From NCBI GenBank assembly GCA_017311315.1, contig CM029626.1, forward strand, positions 29,374,672 through 29,438,671: 64,000 nt of DNA. The letters are read 5' to 3'. How positions within the stretch are numbered: the stretch's first letter is position 1; each line of letters starts with the position of its first letter. Origin of the DNA: Dendrocalamus latiflorus. Taxonomy: Eukaryota > Streptophyta > Magnoliopsida > Poales > Poaceae. Shown in pieces: positions 11,281 through 23,084 of this stretch. The position numbers were made by a program, and so were the translations under genes. The notes under the pieces are model-generated. The model worked only from the letters and a program-made list of their open reading frames with translations. It was not told the origin of the DNA and searched no databases.

Positions 11281-12598
11281 TAACATCAACATCACCTTGT
11301 TATTTGGGCAATTCTTTTGTATATGACAGTGACCAAGGTATTTGAATCATTGTATGCCGCTACTCTTCGCCGTAGAACCTACAAAAGATGCACCACTAGC
11401 TGCTGGATTTGATGGCTTCCTTGCACTTGGAGTGGCTTCTTCCTTCTTGCTAGATGATGGGCGAAAGCTTGAACCACCACTTGGAGCTGTTCTCTACATC
11501 ATTGGTGATTTGGGAACATATCTTCCTCCACTGGACGATGTACGGGCAGCAAAGGACGTAGATCTTGCAAACTTAGCATCCTCTTGCAATTATCGTTCTG
11601 CCTTTGTAGCTTGATGCACTAGCTCATAAAGATTGTTATAGGGCTAAAAATTGATAATTTGTTTGACTTGATGGTTCAAACATAAGAGGAAGCGTGCTAT
11701 GGTTTGCTCTTCTTGTTCTTGAACCTTGGCTCAAATCATGGCTAACTCCATCTCCTTGTAGTACTCCTCTACAGAATGTGCTCTCTGCTTCATATTCTGT
11801 AATTTATCAAATAGGTCACGTTTGTAATAACGAGGACCAAAACAGGCTCTCATTTCTTGGTTCATCTCTTGCCATGATGCAACAGGGTCTTCTCCATTCT
11901 CAGCTCTTTGAGTGATCACTTGTTCCCATCAATCCAAAATGTAACCTTCAAACTCAAGAGATGCCAATTGTATCTTTCTCTCATCCGTATAGTGATGCAT
12001 GCGGAATATTTTATCAACCTTCAATTCCCAAGTGAGATACTCCTCGGGATCAGTCCCAACTACAAATTTGGGTATGAAAAACTTGAGCTTGCGCAATCCA
12101 TCATCTTCATTGCATGGACAACAATAATAATCATTGCGATGCAACGCAAAATCACCATCCCATTCCATCGCATGTGCAGCACCATCACGGCCACCACCTA
12201 GGCCGCGCCCTCCATGGCCTCCCAAGTGTCCTCCTCGTCCTCCGAGCAGTGGTACATGGGCAGCAGCTCGGTGTTGCGGTTTAGGGGTACATGGGCAGCA
12301 GCTTCTCCGCCTTGAACACTTGCTTCATCACCACCATTGCGAGCTTGTATGAGCCTAGTGAGGGCTCCAATGTCCTCCCGCAATTGGCGTACATTTTCAT
12401 CAGCTTGTGTCTGCAAGTTTTGCACCTCCCTTGCAATTTGATCAGCAAAGGCATCATGCTTCTCATGGAGTTGGTCAAGCCCTTGGCGTATCTCATGTTG
12501 AAAGTGTTCACGGAGTGCCCCAACTGATATTGCTTGACGAATGCTTGAGGTTCATTTGTGTCACCACTCTCATCATGGTGTTCTTCTCCACCTAACAT
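11281..12598 (-). pseudogene. Gypsy gag remnant with frameshifts
   Basis: The minus strand reads, across several frames, KFVVGTDPEEYLTWELKVDK, DERKIQLASLEFEGYILDWW, MNQEMRACFGPRYYKRDLFD and KLQNMKQRAHSVEEYYKEME, a retrotransposon gag domain (PF03732 type). A degenerate zinc knuckle (CFKYLGHCHIQKNCPN) lies near 11300-11345. Frame changes near 11920 and 12280 show it is broken. The start near 12598 (MLGGEEHHDESG) is tentative. Confidence 0.75.
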
Positions 12599-13893
12599 GG
12601 TTAGTTATGCAAGAAATAAATAACTGTGTAGAATAATGCTTTATGGAAATCACTCAATCTCACTATGTTCTCTCTCCCAAGTAAAGTTCTTACCCTTCCG
12701 AAGTGAATTAAGGCCAATAAACTTACACCTGGTAGAAGTGACAACAGTATCGTGATGATCAAGCGAATTCAAGAGTGTTCACTACTTGCATAACAACGGT
12801 TATATGGTAGAGCTTGGTATGAAAGTGTTTCTCCTACTCAATATGAATTTCAAGATGTTATAATATTAAGTAATAATCCAAGCTAAAAACTTTGCCCAAG
12901 TGTTGATCCAATAGGTTTAAGTGAAGTATATGAGCGTACACGCAAAGATCAATGTAACTTAATGCAAACAAAGAATGAGCTAGCTGGAAGCAATCTGAAA
13001 CTAATGATGAAATAGCTCGTTTTGCACAAGTATTAGGAGAGACGCTAGCTAATTGCAATAATAAGAATAGAGGGCACAAGATTGCTCAAGAATTTTAGTC
13101 ACTCAAACTGAAATTATGAACTAGAACCACTCACCCAAATCAGCCTTCTCGCACCTTTTTTCTCTCGGTTTTTTTTCTCGCCTCTTTTTTTTTTTGCTAC
13201 CGTGCCACTAACCCAAATCTCTTCAAATCACTTTTCTGAGTCTATTGAGGTATATTGGTCACAAATTTTTTGTGCAAGATAGGGGTATAAAGGTAATTAA
13301 AAGATACTCTCTCTCTAAACTTTGAAAAAAAATTGATCGGTCGAGTGGGTGATGCACAAGCCCAATGTTCGACTATTAAGTATTCAGAAGCAGCCTTCAA
13401 TACAATATCAATGACTAGTCTCAAGTATTCAAAGAATATAAGTGAAGCTCATTCTGTATGGTGTTCAACTAGCACCTCCCTAGAGTTGGTTTCGGATGGC
13501 AATCTTCCAAACAGATTCGGAAGTGACAGCTAACCAAAACCGACTTGGAATCTAGGGCTGTACTCGGATATGGAACAGTTGTAGACTCGGACTCAACTCT
13601 AAGAGTAAATTGAATCTACTTTTTTTGAGCTAATTGAAAAATCAACTAGCAGATTTTCAAATGTTTAATATGACAATGATTAAGCAACGCAAAAGATACT
13701 AAGATCAGCACCTAAACAAAAATTCTAATGGACTAAAACCTAATGAAACTCACGTGAAACAACAGATTAATCTAAAGGTTCGGAAATTTTTTTGTGGCAA
13801 TTTTCAGTTTTAATGGACTATAGGATAGAAATAAACCAATTTAAAAGTAAGGGTAAATAATCCTACCGAGTAAATCGCGCTTTGATACTAAGA
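12599..13893 (-). other. Leader region of the minus-strand gypsy element
   Basis: No ORF of note. At its upper end the minus strand reads TAGTATCAAAGC (near 13880-13891), a diverged form of TGGTATCAGAGC, the initiator-tRNA-Met primer site. This places the LTR just above it. Confidence 0.5.
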
Positions 13894-14290
13894 TGATATG
13901 GGGTCGCCCGATTTTCTCGATGTAGGATCAGATACTCACGTGGATTTGAAGAACCGTAGTGATCCCCCGTTGCCAATGCAAGAGTTAGCACTCTATAATT
14001 CACCCAATCTCACATACTGAACTTCACGGCCACTAGATGAAGTTTTATCGCGCTCCCAATTCCCAGCAGAAAGGTTGAACGATCTTGATTTCGACAAACT
14101 CCCAATTCTTCCCTCAAGTTGGTTCGACCAACCAAAAGAACAAGAGTAATCTATTATCAAAAGTGGTTTGACCAACAATCAAGGGGGTGGCGGCTACTTA
14201 AAGCCAACCCTAACCTCACGCACGCACACACTTGGGCCTAAGACCGAGTTCAATATGGTTTACAAATCCTAAAGCAATTCGGAGTTGAAC
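13894..14290 (-). repeat. LTR of the minus-strand gypsy element
   Basis: The lower edge (minus ...CCCATATCA) abuts the diverged primer site. The upper edge lies between the end of the pol tail ORF (14301) and about 14345 and is not resolved. Only one LTR copy of this element is in the window, so the edges cannot be checked by comparison. Confidence 0.5.
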
Positions 14291-14300
14291 ACTTAACTAA

Positions 14301-14735
14301 TTACATGGCTGAATTAAACAATCTCATCACATCATTGGCATGCAGGCCCACAAACTCCTCAATTGGCGTATGGGCCTCTTCTTCATGTCTTTGCTGCGTG
14401 GAGCTTCCCTCCTTTTGACATGTGACCGCATGAGCCTCCTTCCTTATAGTCGCATGGCACTCTCTCTCCTTGGGGCTGGCCTGTTGGTCCTTCTGTCCTT
14501 GTTCTTCTATTGCTTCAAATCTGAGAACACACAATGTATTTGCATTAGTCAGTATACCATTCTCATCTAAAGCAATACGGAATTCTCTAAGAAACAAAAG
14601 TATCTGTTGTTGTAGCAACTTAGCTCTTGCTCTTGTCATAGAACCTATTAGAGCCTCATCACAAGCTTTATCATACATCCTTGGAGCGGAGGGTGAATGC
14701 GTAGTAGAGATGTCCTCATCAACTACAACCACGAT
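14301..14735 (-). pseudogene. Gypsy pol C-terminal tail
   Basis: A 143-codon open frame with ALIGSMTRARAKLLQQQILL, a tail motif (GPMTRARAK) found after integrase in many plant gypsy polyproteins, followed by LCVLRFEAIEEQ. It sits upstream of the LTR and gag in element orientation, so it belongs to a neighbouring copy that shared this LTR. The frame starts near 14732, at the junction with the Tat antisense ORF. Confidence 0.65.
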
Positions 14736-15830
14736 CCTTACCTGGTCCGTCCGGCTTTAGCAATGACGTAATCAACGGATGGAGACCATCATCACGTGTA
14801 GGGGCGGGCTGGATGTGCCATGACCGCGTCAGCGGAGATAGGCGGAGCATGCAATACTCCTCGAAGAGGTCGTGCATATTGAACCGGAGGGCGACACCGG
14901 CCAGCCTCTGGGTGTGTTGCTCATCCTCCCGTATGAGGGTCACAGACGGTGACATATTGAAGTCAATTAGACGGCCCGTCCATCAAAGGCTGCTGCCCAG
15001 CTCCATTCGGTGATAAAACCACCTCCGCATCCAGTTCAAGTCCCACTTCGTCCTCATCGAATTTGCCGCAAATAGCCTCGTGCACCTGAAGTGGAGAACG
15101 AAGTTAACGCTGCCCTGATTTGAGTACTGCCCTTCACTCAGCTTCTTCAGCTAGCACCAGGCATCGTGTAGGAACACGAATAGCATAGCGCTCGATAACA
15201 CTACTTCGACGCGTGAGGCCCAGCTGTACACGACGAGCCGCGTGATGGCATTATGCGTCAGTTACGCGAGCTCTAGCCTGTACAGCCGAAACACCTCACC
15301 GACAAAGGCTATAGCAAGAACGCGGAGCCCGGCGTCGAAGTAGGCGGCGAAGACAAGAGTCTTTGTCTCATCGGCTAGGGCTCAGTCTCTCCCACATCGG
15401 GAAGCCGAACCGCCTCACGGCCTGAGATCTTCCCATCACGCACCAACAAGTGGATCAACTCTTCTATCACCATGGTCGGCCCCAAGGTGTTGGCGCTGGC
15501 GTCGTTCACCTTCTCCACCACACCTCCAGCACTTGTTCATTGTTGACGCATCACACTCCGCCAGCTCAAATCCAACTGCCGCAGTGGAGGAACCACCACA
15601 GCCGACCGAACCGCCGTGGGTAAACGAGCCACCCACGGCGCTGCGACGAGAGCGGCACTCACTACCACGCACAATCCTTACCACAAGGGACAAACGCCGG
15701 AGCGACACCACGGGCCACAAGCGGACAAGCGACAACCACAAGCACAACTGGCGCCAGAAAGCGACAGTAAGCAAGGGAGAGTAAGCAGGATAGAGCAAGG
15801 GAGAAGAAGCATGGGCCGGCAAGCCCCACC
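14736..15830 (-). pseudogene. Decayed Tat antisense ORF (Transposase_28-like)
   Basis: The minus strand shows, with stops and frame changes, FDAGLRVLAIAFVGEVFRLY, FRCTRLFAANSMRTKWDLNW, SVTLIREDEQHTQRLAGVAL and FNMHDLFEEYCML. These align with the open copy at 908-1 (for example DDMRKLQSLVGVARRMSVRD). It lies between the nested gypsy element and the 3' LTR, as expected for a Tat antisense ORF. Confidence 0.75.
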
Positions 15831-16049
15831 TTAAGAAGGACGCGCCCATTTAATGCGCGCACCTTTTAGGGGCGGGTCTCAGGAACCCACGACACGCACA
15901 AACCGAGGGCACATGACCAAACATCTTCCTGCAACCGTGTCACCATGGGGAAACCATGGCACAAAGAGACGGCCCATGGGCCGATCACCCAGTAGGCCAA
16001 ATGGACGAAGGGGGCCAAGAGGCCAGGCAGTATAGTTTCGGTCTACAGA
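15831..16049. other. Tat element 3' untranslated segment
   Basis: GC-rich DNA without a gene, ending in purine-rich GACGAAGGGGGCCAAGAGG (16004-16022) before the 3' LTR, similar to the tract before the LTR at 3826. Confidence 0.45.
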
Positions 16050-16310
16050 TGGTAAAGCCCTTTACCATGAGAGGCTATTGTTGTAGAAGTGACCCCATCT
16101 ACACCCGTTCGACCTACTAGGCCAGGAGACCTAATAAACATGTAAAAGGACATCTATAACCTTAGCATAATAGGCCACCGTAAGGAGTATCCTTGTAACC
16201 AGACCCTAAGGCCATGTATATATAAATTACGGAAGGACAAAAGGACACGGGTTCACTTGTGTACTCGTCCTGTCAGTTCCCAATCTACTATTTGATCCGT
16301 AGCCACAACA
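16050..16310 (+). repeat. 3' LTR of the interrupted Tat element
   Basis: It starts TGGTAAAGCCCTTTACCATG and ends GTAGCCACAACA, parallel to 3826-4097. A TATA-type run GTATATATAAATTA lies near 16214. The sequence shared with the first LTR includes TTTACCATGAGAGGCT-type bases near the start. Confidence 0.7.
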
Positions 16311-18528
16311 CATAGAGCTACATAGATCTGCTATCTTGCTTCCCCATACCGTACTTCCATCAAAGGAACACATCCAAACAAACGATTCACAGATATAACA
16401 GAAGCAAAGAAACAACCAACAGGGCCATGCCCAGTTTCATCACAAGCGGAGAATCGAGCAACAGTTCAAAGTGATATTGAGCAAGGCATTAGCACCAAAA
16501 CACGCAATTTTGACGCTAAGCGCCGTCAAAATAATCCTACTCCCTATACTTGCGCTACTATTTTTACACATTGCTGACCAGGCAGGGACCAACGTCCTTC
16601 ACCAAAATAAAAGGCATCCATGTCCACAACTTGAAGTAATCAAGCACTACTGCACAGTACTCACCAAATTCCTTGACCAGGGAAAGCCACAGCCATGCAT
16701 CTTCCAGAAAGCTTAGTTGAAGCAGTAGGGTACTGGCGTCTCCAACCGGTCAGCTTCAAAGTCAACTGCCGGTGAGTGGCCTGGGAAATGGCCAAACTTT
16801 TAGAAAACTGAGGTGCTCCATTTCATTGAACATTCTAAATGCAAGATTAAGAATATTCCGCTGTTCAGACACCGTATGTAAAACGTCATGACAAAAGGGC
16901 AAATGGGAGAAACTTCAGAAACCATTCAGGTCCATGTCAGTCAGTGGAACAGACTACTTCTCCATAGAAACATGAGTGAGTGACAATTCACATGCACCAT
17001 GGTTCCAGTCACTCCAACACGGTATCTAGAAAAAAAAAAGAATATCAAAACTAAGAAAGGGGTAAAAGAGCGATGCTAGTTTTAAACAAACTAGACAAAG
17101 GCTGGATTATTTTTGACTTTCACTCAACTTATGTTTGTACTGTCTATAGTAACTAGCTTTTAAACAGTACATTTTTTTTAAATGAGGTCATCAGAAAGAT
17201 TGTAGTAAAAAGTGTACTGAGATCAGTTGTATCGGTCAAAATCACATGCGACTATTTTTTCTATGCGTATTACCTCTTGCGAACAGCCAGAATTCAAATA
17301 TTTAAGCCATAAGTAATCAGCTCAAAAGAATCCACCCAAAATTTTCTTATTAGTGTTTGCATGGAGTTTACTTAAGGTAAATCATGCCAAACATCATAAT
17401 ATAGCATATGCAGTATAAATAGCATAAACAACTAATAACTCAACCCAAATCCCAGCCACAACCAAAACATACGTTTGAACAGACAAAAGATAATCTGCCG
17501 AATGTTGCTCACTACCAAATACGGCATGCAACAAAACAAGCAGAAGAAATAAAACCCATCAATTGAATCCAACAGAGAAATATTTGGATTGAAAACAACA
17601 TTCAAGTAATTTATTTAATACATAATACAGAGAGGTGAGATCAAGGATGCTGACATTACACAGATCACCCAGGGATATTTCCTTAAATAAGTAGTCCTAT
17701 TATCAATAGATGAGGAATGAGGATGCAACCAAAATCTAGGAACGGTCATACATGTTGATTTGAGTACTTGCACACTAGATGTGTATATAGTACTCGTGCA
17801 TTCATGTTTGTTAACTTTTTGTACACAATTTCAAAACAAAACTCTTGTAATTGTATTCCACCAACGTACTAAAAAAAGACATTCTCCATGGAATCCAGCT
17901 CTCTTAAAATCTAGTGATCCACATGTACATAAAGGATCAGTGAAGTGGAAATGAGGAATTGATTTCCATCCCGCTGTTGATATCCCAAATGAGAGTGGAG
18001 GCACCACGTCCACTCCATGAAAACCACAAAACTCATGTAAAGAATAGAGGAGATTCTATCTGGGCTCAGTTTTGTCATGCTTAATAAGTAATTAAATAGA
18101 AATAAGAGAGATCTAGATGACTTTCCAAACAGAGATTGACTCAAAGGGGGCACCTCTCTTAAAAATCATACTCAGCTGTTGTACTATGTAGGTATCAACA
18201 TGCAAAACTAAGATGAAATTTTGACCATATTGCTAGCTTCCCATATCATATTTTTCAATTCAAAAAATTGCTTACAAGCAGATTACATTATGCAATTGCA
18301 TGGATCCCCGCTACTACAAAGAGCAAGAACAAATAACAAGTATCCTCTAACCAAACTGCCTGATGACATAAACTGAATTTTCTATCAGCAATCAGGAAGA
18401 ACAGCATGGTACCATCCAGAACGATAAAAACATTGATCACAATAAACAACAACATCAATTAATTTAACATACAAACGTAAAAGAATCAAAGGGCTAAAGG
18501 AGCAACCATAGCACCCAATTTCCACGAC
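16311..18528. other. Intergenic region downstream of the F-box gene
   Basis: No convincing ORF or complete transposon. It includes the 3' flank, and probably the 3' UTR, of the minus-strand F-box gene. An A-run occurs near 17029-17040. Nothing else is supported. Confidence 0.4.
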
Positions 18529-20091
18529 TCATGAGTTGTAGCAGCTCCCACGCGGACGCCTCCAGAACATGGAAACAGACAAGCAACTTGGCATCAAAGC
18601 TCCCATCCGTGCTTTCCATTGTGATGGCCTACCACTGCTGCCACACGAAAGGTCAGGGACCCCTATCCGATCATCCAAATCGTCTGGTACTACATCGCTC
18701 CCGGCATTCTCCAGCGCACCACTCTCATCCACGCTCCTAGCATCCTGCAATTCACCAGCGCCACCTGGTGTGTCAAAATTCACAGCAAGGGCTCCATGCC
18801 GGCTAGCACGAAGCCGCTCAGCACACTCAAGCGTCACCCCCCGGCACTTCTTAACCTTCACCTTGACAAGGCGTGGGCAGCCTTCAGCAAGCTTATTCAT
18901 CCCAGCATCAGAAACAGGGCACGCCTTGATGCACAGCTTCCGCAGAGCAGCACATTTCGTAGCCACGCAAGAGATCTCTGCATCCCCAAAGGTGTCAGAC
19001 CCGCACAGGGCAAGCCGCTCAAGGGTGGAACAGTTGGCAGCAATCAATTCAAGACTAGCTGATGTCAAATTCACACCAATGAGAACCAATTCCTGCAAAG
19101 TGGCGCATTTCTGTGACACAGCCACGAGCCCACGGTCACCAATCCTGTTCGCCTTCCATCCATCCACATGCAGCTTGCGTAGGCGTGGAGACTTGGCAGC
19201 AAGTGCAGCCAACCCGACATCTGTGACCTCCGGCGCCTTGGCAAGGTACAGGACCTCCAGCCCAGAGAGAGCAGCGACGCCACGATCGCTGACCTGCAGC
19301 TTCTCGAGGTGGAGCTCGGCCAGCAAGGCCTCCTGGGGGACCGCCTGGAGCACCGGGTCCCAGTCGCCAGAGCAGCGGATGATCTTGAGTGTTTTGAGGT
19401 TGGGGGCCTGGGTGATTAAACAGGAGAAGCACTGCCCGTTGTAGAGCTCTTTGAGGGACAGAGACTGGAGGCGGAGGCCAGAGACTGCAATGGGCTCCGA
19501 GTCGGCGAGGCCGCGGAGGCGCTTGATGGAGAGCTCCTCGAGGTGGAGACAACACCGGAGGACGGCCTCGATCCCCTTGGCGCCGAAGGCGCACGACCCG
19601 ACGGAGAGCTTGCGGATGTTAGTGGCGGCGGCGGCGAGGGCGGCGACGCCGTCGTCGGTGACGGCGCGGAGGGAACGGAGCTTGAGGCGGCGGAGGCCCG
19701 GGCCGATGCGGTCGGCGACAAGCGCGAGCGCGGGGTCGCCGACGCTCTCGGCGCGGCGGTCGCACTTGAGCGCGAGCTTCGACACAGCGGGGAAGCGCGC
19801 AAGGATCCCCGGGGCCGCGGCGAGGAGCGGAGCCCGCGCGTCGAGGGCGAGGCGGAGGCGCGAGGCGGCCTCGACGGAGAGCCAGTGGCGGCAGACGAGG
19901 GAGCAGCGCTTGCGGTCGCCAGACCCCAGTAAGCCGAACACCACGGCCAGGAGCTCCTCGGGGAGGTCGGCGGTGTGGTCCTCGGCCGCGGCGGCGGGAG
20001 GAGGCGACGTCGTCTGCGAGGCGGGGGACGGCGGCGGCGGTGGCTTGGGGGGGTGGTGGTGGCGGCGGGAGGCGGAGGGGCACTGGCCCAT
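18529..20091 (-). CDS. F-box/LRR protein, SKIP2/VFB-like
   Basis: An intronless 520-residue protein. After a Pro/Ser-rich N-terminus there is an F-box (about residues 41-76: ADLPEELLAVVFGLLGSGD, then KRCSLVCRHWLSVEA), which would bind SKP1 in an SCF ubiquitin ligase. Leucine-rich repeats follow (about 100-435: AVTDDGVAALAAAATNIRKL, LEELSIKRLRGLAD, LEVLYLAKAPEVTDVGLAAL, LRKLCIKACPVSDAGMNKLA), the likely substrate-binding part. Order, length and the MGQ start match plant VFB/SKIP2 proteins. I chose ATG 20091 over the in-frame ATG at 20160 because the extra 23 residues are low-complexity and the family begins MGQ. Gly2 and Ser6 fit a myristoylation signal, which is an inference. The substrate is unknown. 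Confidence 0.92.
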   Translation of the reverse strand: MGQCPSASRRHHHPPKPPPPPSPASQTTSPPPAAAAEDHTADLPEELLAVVFGLLGSGDRKRCSLVCRHWLSVEAASRLRLALDARAPLLAAAPGILARFPAVSKLALKCDRRAESVGDPALALVADRIGPGLRRLKLRSLRAVTDDGVAALAAAATNIRKLSVGSCAFGAKGIEAVLRCCLHLEELSIKRLRGLADSEPIAVSGLRLQSLSLKELYNGQCFSCLITQAPNLKTLKIIRCSGDWDPVLQAVPQEALLAELHLEKLQVSDRGVAALSGLEVLYLAKAPEVTDVGLAALAAKSPRLRKLHVDGWKANRIGDRGLVAVSQKCATLQELVLIGVNLTSASLELIAANCSTLERLALCGSDTFGDAEISCVATKCAALRKLCIKACPVSDAGMNKLAEGCPRLVKVKVKKCRGVTLECAERLRASRHGALAVNFDTPGGAGELQDARSVDESGALENAGSDVVPDDLDDRIGVPDLSCGSSGRPSQWKARMGALMPSCLSVSMFWRRPRGSCYNS

Positions 20092-20540
20092 GAGGGGGAG
20101 GCGGAGGCGGATCTGAGGGAGGTGGAAGGAATGGAGGGGTTGGGGTGGTTGGGGAACCAAGGGGAGCCTGCGGACGCGAGGGGAAGAAGAAGCTGGGATT
20201 AAATCCGGTTAAGCCTTTCTTTTTCCGCCCCTTTTGCTGTCTGCTAGTGCCTGCCTTGCATTTTGCCGTGTACAACGGTGCAGCGTGACACTACCCGCAT
20301 TAACTAGTACTTTGAACGGTTCCTCTCTCAAAAGCTCGTTTTCAACATTAAACTCTGCTCTCATTTCGCGTTTCAACCCTAAACTTTCAAACGATCTGAA
20401 TTAACACTTCAAACTAATGAAATTATCCATTTTATCCTCTCTACCTAAATCTAAGTGATTTTGATCCAACGTGGTATCCCAATAGAAAAGTCTACAATGA
20501 TTTTGATCTAACATGGTACCCCAATAGAAAAATCTACCGC
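20092..20540. other. 5' flank of the F-box gene
   Basis: It contains the likely 5' UTR and promoter of the minus-strand gene; I cannot place a TATA box with confidence. A segment GTGATTTTGATCCAACGTGG is directly repeated about 44 bp later with changes (near 20454 and 20498). Confidence 0.4.
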
Positions 20541-21194
20541 GGTTATAATGTCATACTACCGGCATAGTAAATATGGTATTATTGCTCCTGACTGGTGATC
20601 CCAAAATCGACTGTGACCGCATCCTTATCTTCTCCAAGTCCTCCTTAACCGGTCCAACCATTCCCTTTTGTTCAAACCACTGAAGTCAACCCTTCTCTCA
20701 CTGCTCTCTTTTTTCCTCATTTCCAAGTTTTAAATCCTCAAGGGAAGGAGTTCAAAAAAAATCCTCAAGGGAAGTGGAGCGAATCTTCATCTCTTGCCAA
20801 AAATCAACTCTTAGCAGTCCACCTCCTCCATTCCCCTTGGTAATCTCTAGGAAATTCTTCTCTTCTTTCTTCATTGTGCTTTCTCTCTATTTTCTAGGGT
20901 TTAAGTAAATGTGCATAAAAATCTTTATTTTAATTGAGTAAAAATGCTAGAAACTGTGATTGCTGACTTATTATGTCAATTTCATGCATTATGTTATGCC
21001 TAATCCCAGTTAGATGCATTTTTGATCAAATTCCTAAAATGCTCATGGGTGTGGTACTACTGCCCGCAGCACAGCGGTACTACCGCTACTACCGCTCCAG
21101 TACTGACGATGTGCTAAGTGCGATCATACCGCTCCTATAAAGGAGTTAAAATTTTTCATACACAATTACTTGAGTCGCTCCTTCTCTATCCTAA

Positions 21195-22440
21195 TTGATT
21201 CTTGTCCTTGATCCGGTTATCATAGCAAGAACTAAAGGATCTGCTTACAAGAATGCCTATCTTGAGGGAGAACCTGTTGAGCGGTACACCACCCATGAAG
21301 GTCCCTCTTCTTCTCATCGCAAGGTGTCTTGTGCAAGTCGGCTTCTAGAAAGTCAGCTCCAGTATCTCAAAAGGACAATAACTCGAAAACTACTTCCTTC
21401 CTGCAAGAAATGAGAGTCCATGATGAAGGACATATTGCTAGAGAAGAGGAAGAAGAATATGTTAAGCAAGAGGGAAAGGATGATGATGAGGAAGAGAGCT
21501 ATGCTCAGGATGATGAGAATGATGATGAGGAGGAGGAGGAGGATGAAGACATGGCCGAAACCGAAGCTCCAAGGATCAATCTTTCTCCAGATTTCCAGTG
21601 ATCAGTACGCTCAACTTTGACATCCAAATCAGTTTGAGATACCCGTAAGCTCAGCAAATCCTCGATTTTTCACTCAATCGAAGAGGATGTCTACAATCAA
21701 ATCTACAATTTTCATAAGCAGTTCGTTGATCACAAGTATATTGATTGCAGGCATTTGAACTCTCTTCTGCGCTTCTCGGGAGCCTATAACTTTTTTCATA
21801 AAGCTGGGCTACAAGACATAGTGCCATTGAAGTGTGACTATCAGGAGGACATCATTCATCAGTTCTATGCCAGTTTGTTCATGTCCTATGACTTTGAGTA
21901 CTTTACTTGGATGATGAGAAATCAAAGGTATGAGGTGATCAAGGAAGATTTTGAGCAAGCTTTGAGGACTTATTCAAGCTGGTATGAGAAGGTGTATTCT
22001 CATGGAGCTTTTCAAACTCTGGGATAGTGCCAATTCTATGACTCCAATGTAAGGTACACTCCTGGAAAGCTGACAGGGCTCTTTCCTCTTCCTAGTTTGA
22101 TTAACAAGATCATCTATCACACCTTCTTCCCAAAGAGTGGCAACTTCAATGCAATCCGATGACATGCTTGGAATATCATCGACTACATCATGCAAAGGTA
22201 GAAAATTGATGTAGTTAATATGATTATAAGAGAGATTGTTTCTTCCAAGAATGGTAGAGTGAAGCATATTATTATGCTCCATACATCATGACTCTTATCA
22301 TGAGGAAGACAGATTACCAAAGCGTTAGACCTTTAGTCCATAAGCACCATGAAGACCCTCCAATGCCAAATTTCACTTAACCTTTGTCTCAAGCTAAAGA
22401 AGAGCATCATCAAGATCAACCCCAAGTGGTGGATCCCATT
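21195..22440 (+). pseudogene. Gag-like ORF of a non-autonomous grass retroelement
   Basis: Plus-strand reading in changing frames gives ARTKGSAYKNAYLEGEPVER, then SRKSAPVSQKDNNSKTTSFL, a long acidic stretch (21420-21580, mostly Glu/Asp), and QEDIIHQFYASLFMSYDFEY plus FTWMMRNQRYEVIKEDFEQAL. Proteins of this kind, with an acidic stretch and QFYA..WM motifs, occur in many grass retroelements that lack pol. A frameshift near 21330 and stops after 22027 show decay. The function is not known; a structural (gag) role is an inference. Confidence 0.6.
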
Positions 22441-23084
22441 CTGCTAGCCTCTCTCAGATTAATTGAACTCTTTTGGAGATCTGGAATGCCCAGCTTGACA
22501 CTAACACTTAGTTAGCGGCGTTGATACAACAAATGAGTTTGCTTGAGCATCCCTCTTCATCTTCACTGTCGATGCAGCTATCTTCACCTCTTCACTACCG
22601 TCGTCTTCGTGGTGACCTTTCCGGCGCTCCCCCAAACTAAATGGCGCTTTTGGTACTTGATGCCAAAGGGGGAGAGAAAAAGGACATGTAAGACCAAGTG
22701 AAGATAAGACAAGGAAGCTAGTCAAGATTGTCTAGTATATTTAACTATTATCTATTTTGGCTCTTTTGTAATGAACTCCTTTGGTGGACTAAGAAGCTTT
22801 GTTGTCTTGTAATATTTTAGTCGCATGCTTCTTAGATGTTGGTTATGCTACAATGTTATACTACAATGCTTCCTCTATACTACTATGCCTAAATGTTTGA
22901 TAGAATATCTTGTCATGGTTCATTCATGCCCTGTACATTGCAAGCATATCTTTGTGCTCTATATAGATTATCTTTGCAAATTTGCTTGATGTTTCCTCAA
23001 AGTCAATAAATAGAGGAAACTCCATCAAAATTTCCTAAAAATCCACAAATGCATATGAGACTAACGTGTTTGTTAAGATGAGAT
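22441..23084. other. Region between gag-like ORF and LTR, with polypurine tract
   Basis: The polypurine tract AAAGGGGGAGAGAAAAAGG at 22662-22681 is about 400 bp before the LTR. SIRE-type elements are known for purine tracts set well before the 3' LTR. No other feature is seen. Confidence 0.45.

Larger units (their letters stand above)
9543..14735 (-). mobile_element. Minus-strand Ty3/gypsy element (chromovirus-like), internally deleted
   Basis: In minus-strand order there are a pol C-terminal tail (14735-14301), an LTR (about 14290-13894), a primer-site-like sequence, a leader, gag (12598-11281), protease (11216-10857), the start of reverse transcriptase (10741-10284) and integrase (10283-9543). 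The reverse transcriptase core and RNase H are deleted between 10284 and 10283. Finding a pol tail upstream of the LTR means two copies once shared this LTR, or that a second insertion is involved. Confidence 0.65.
8000..16310 (+). mobile_element. Degenerate Tat-lineage gypsy element interrupted by a second gypsy element
   Basis: Plus-strand protease and reverse transcriptase remnants (about 8310-9545) are separated from an antisense-ORF remnant (14736-15830) and 3' LTR (16050-16310) by a minus-strand gypsy element (9543-14735). The parts occur in the order expected for a Tat element. RNase H, integrase and the 5' LTR are not found, so there was also deletion. That all parts belong to one element is inferred from order and strand. 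Confidence 0.6.

Noticed and set aside
19451..20116. Long plus-strand ORFs over the F-box gene
   Set aside because: They are antisense shadows in GC-rich coding DNA; the minus frame has clear F-box and LRR motifs.
22873..22886. TCTATACTACTATG as a Helitron 5' end
   Set aside because: It matches the consensus but is preceded by C, not A, and lies within the SIRE-like element with no partner end in the right place.
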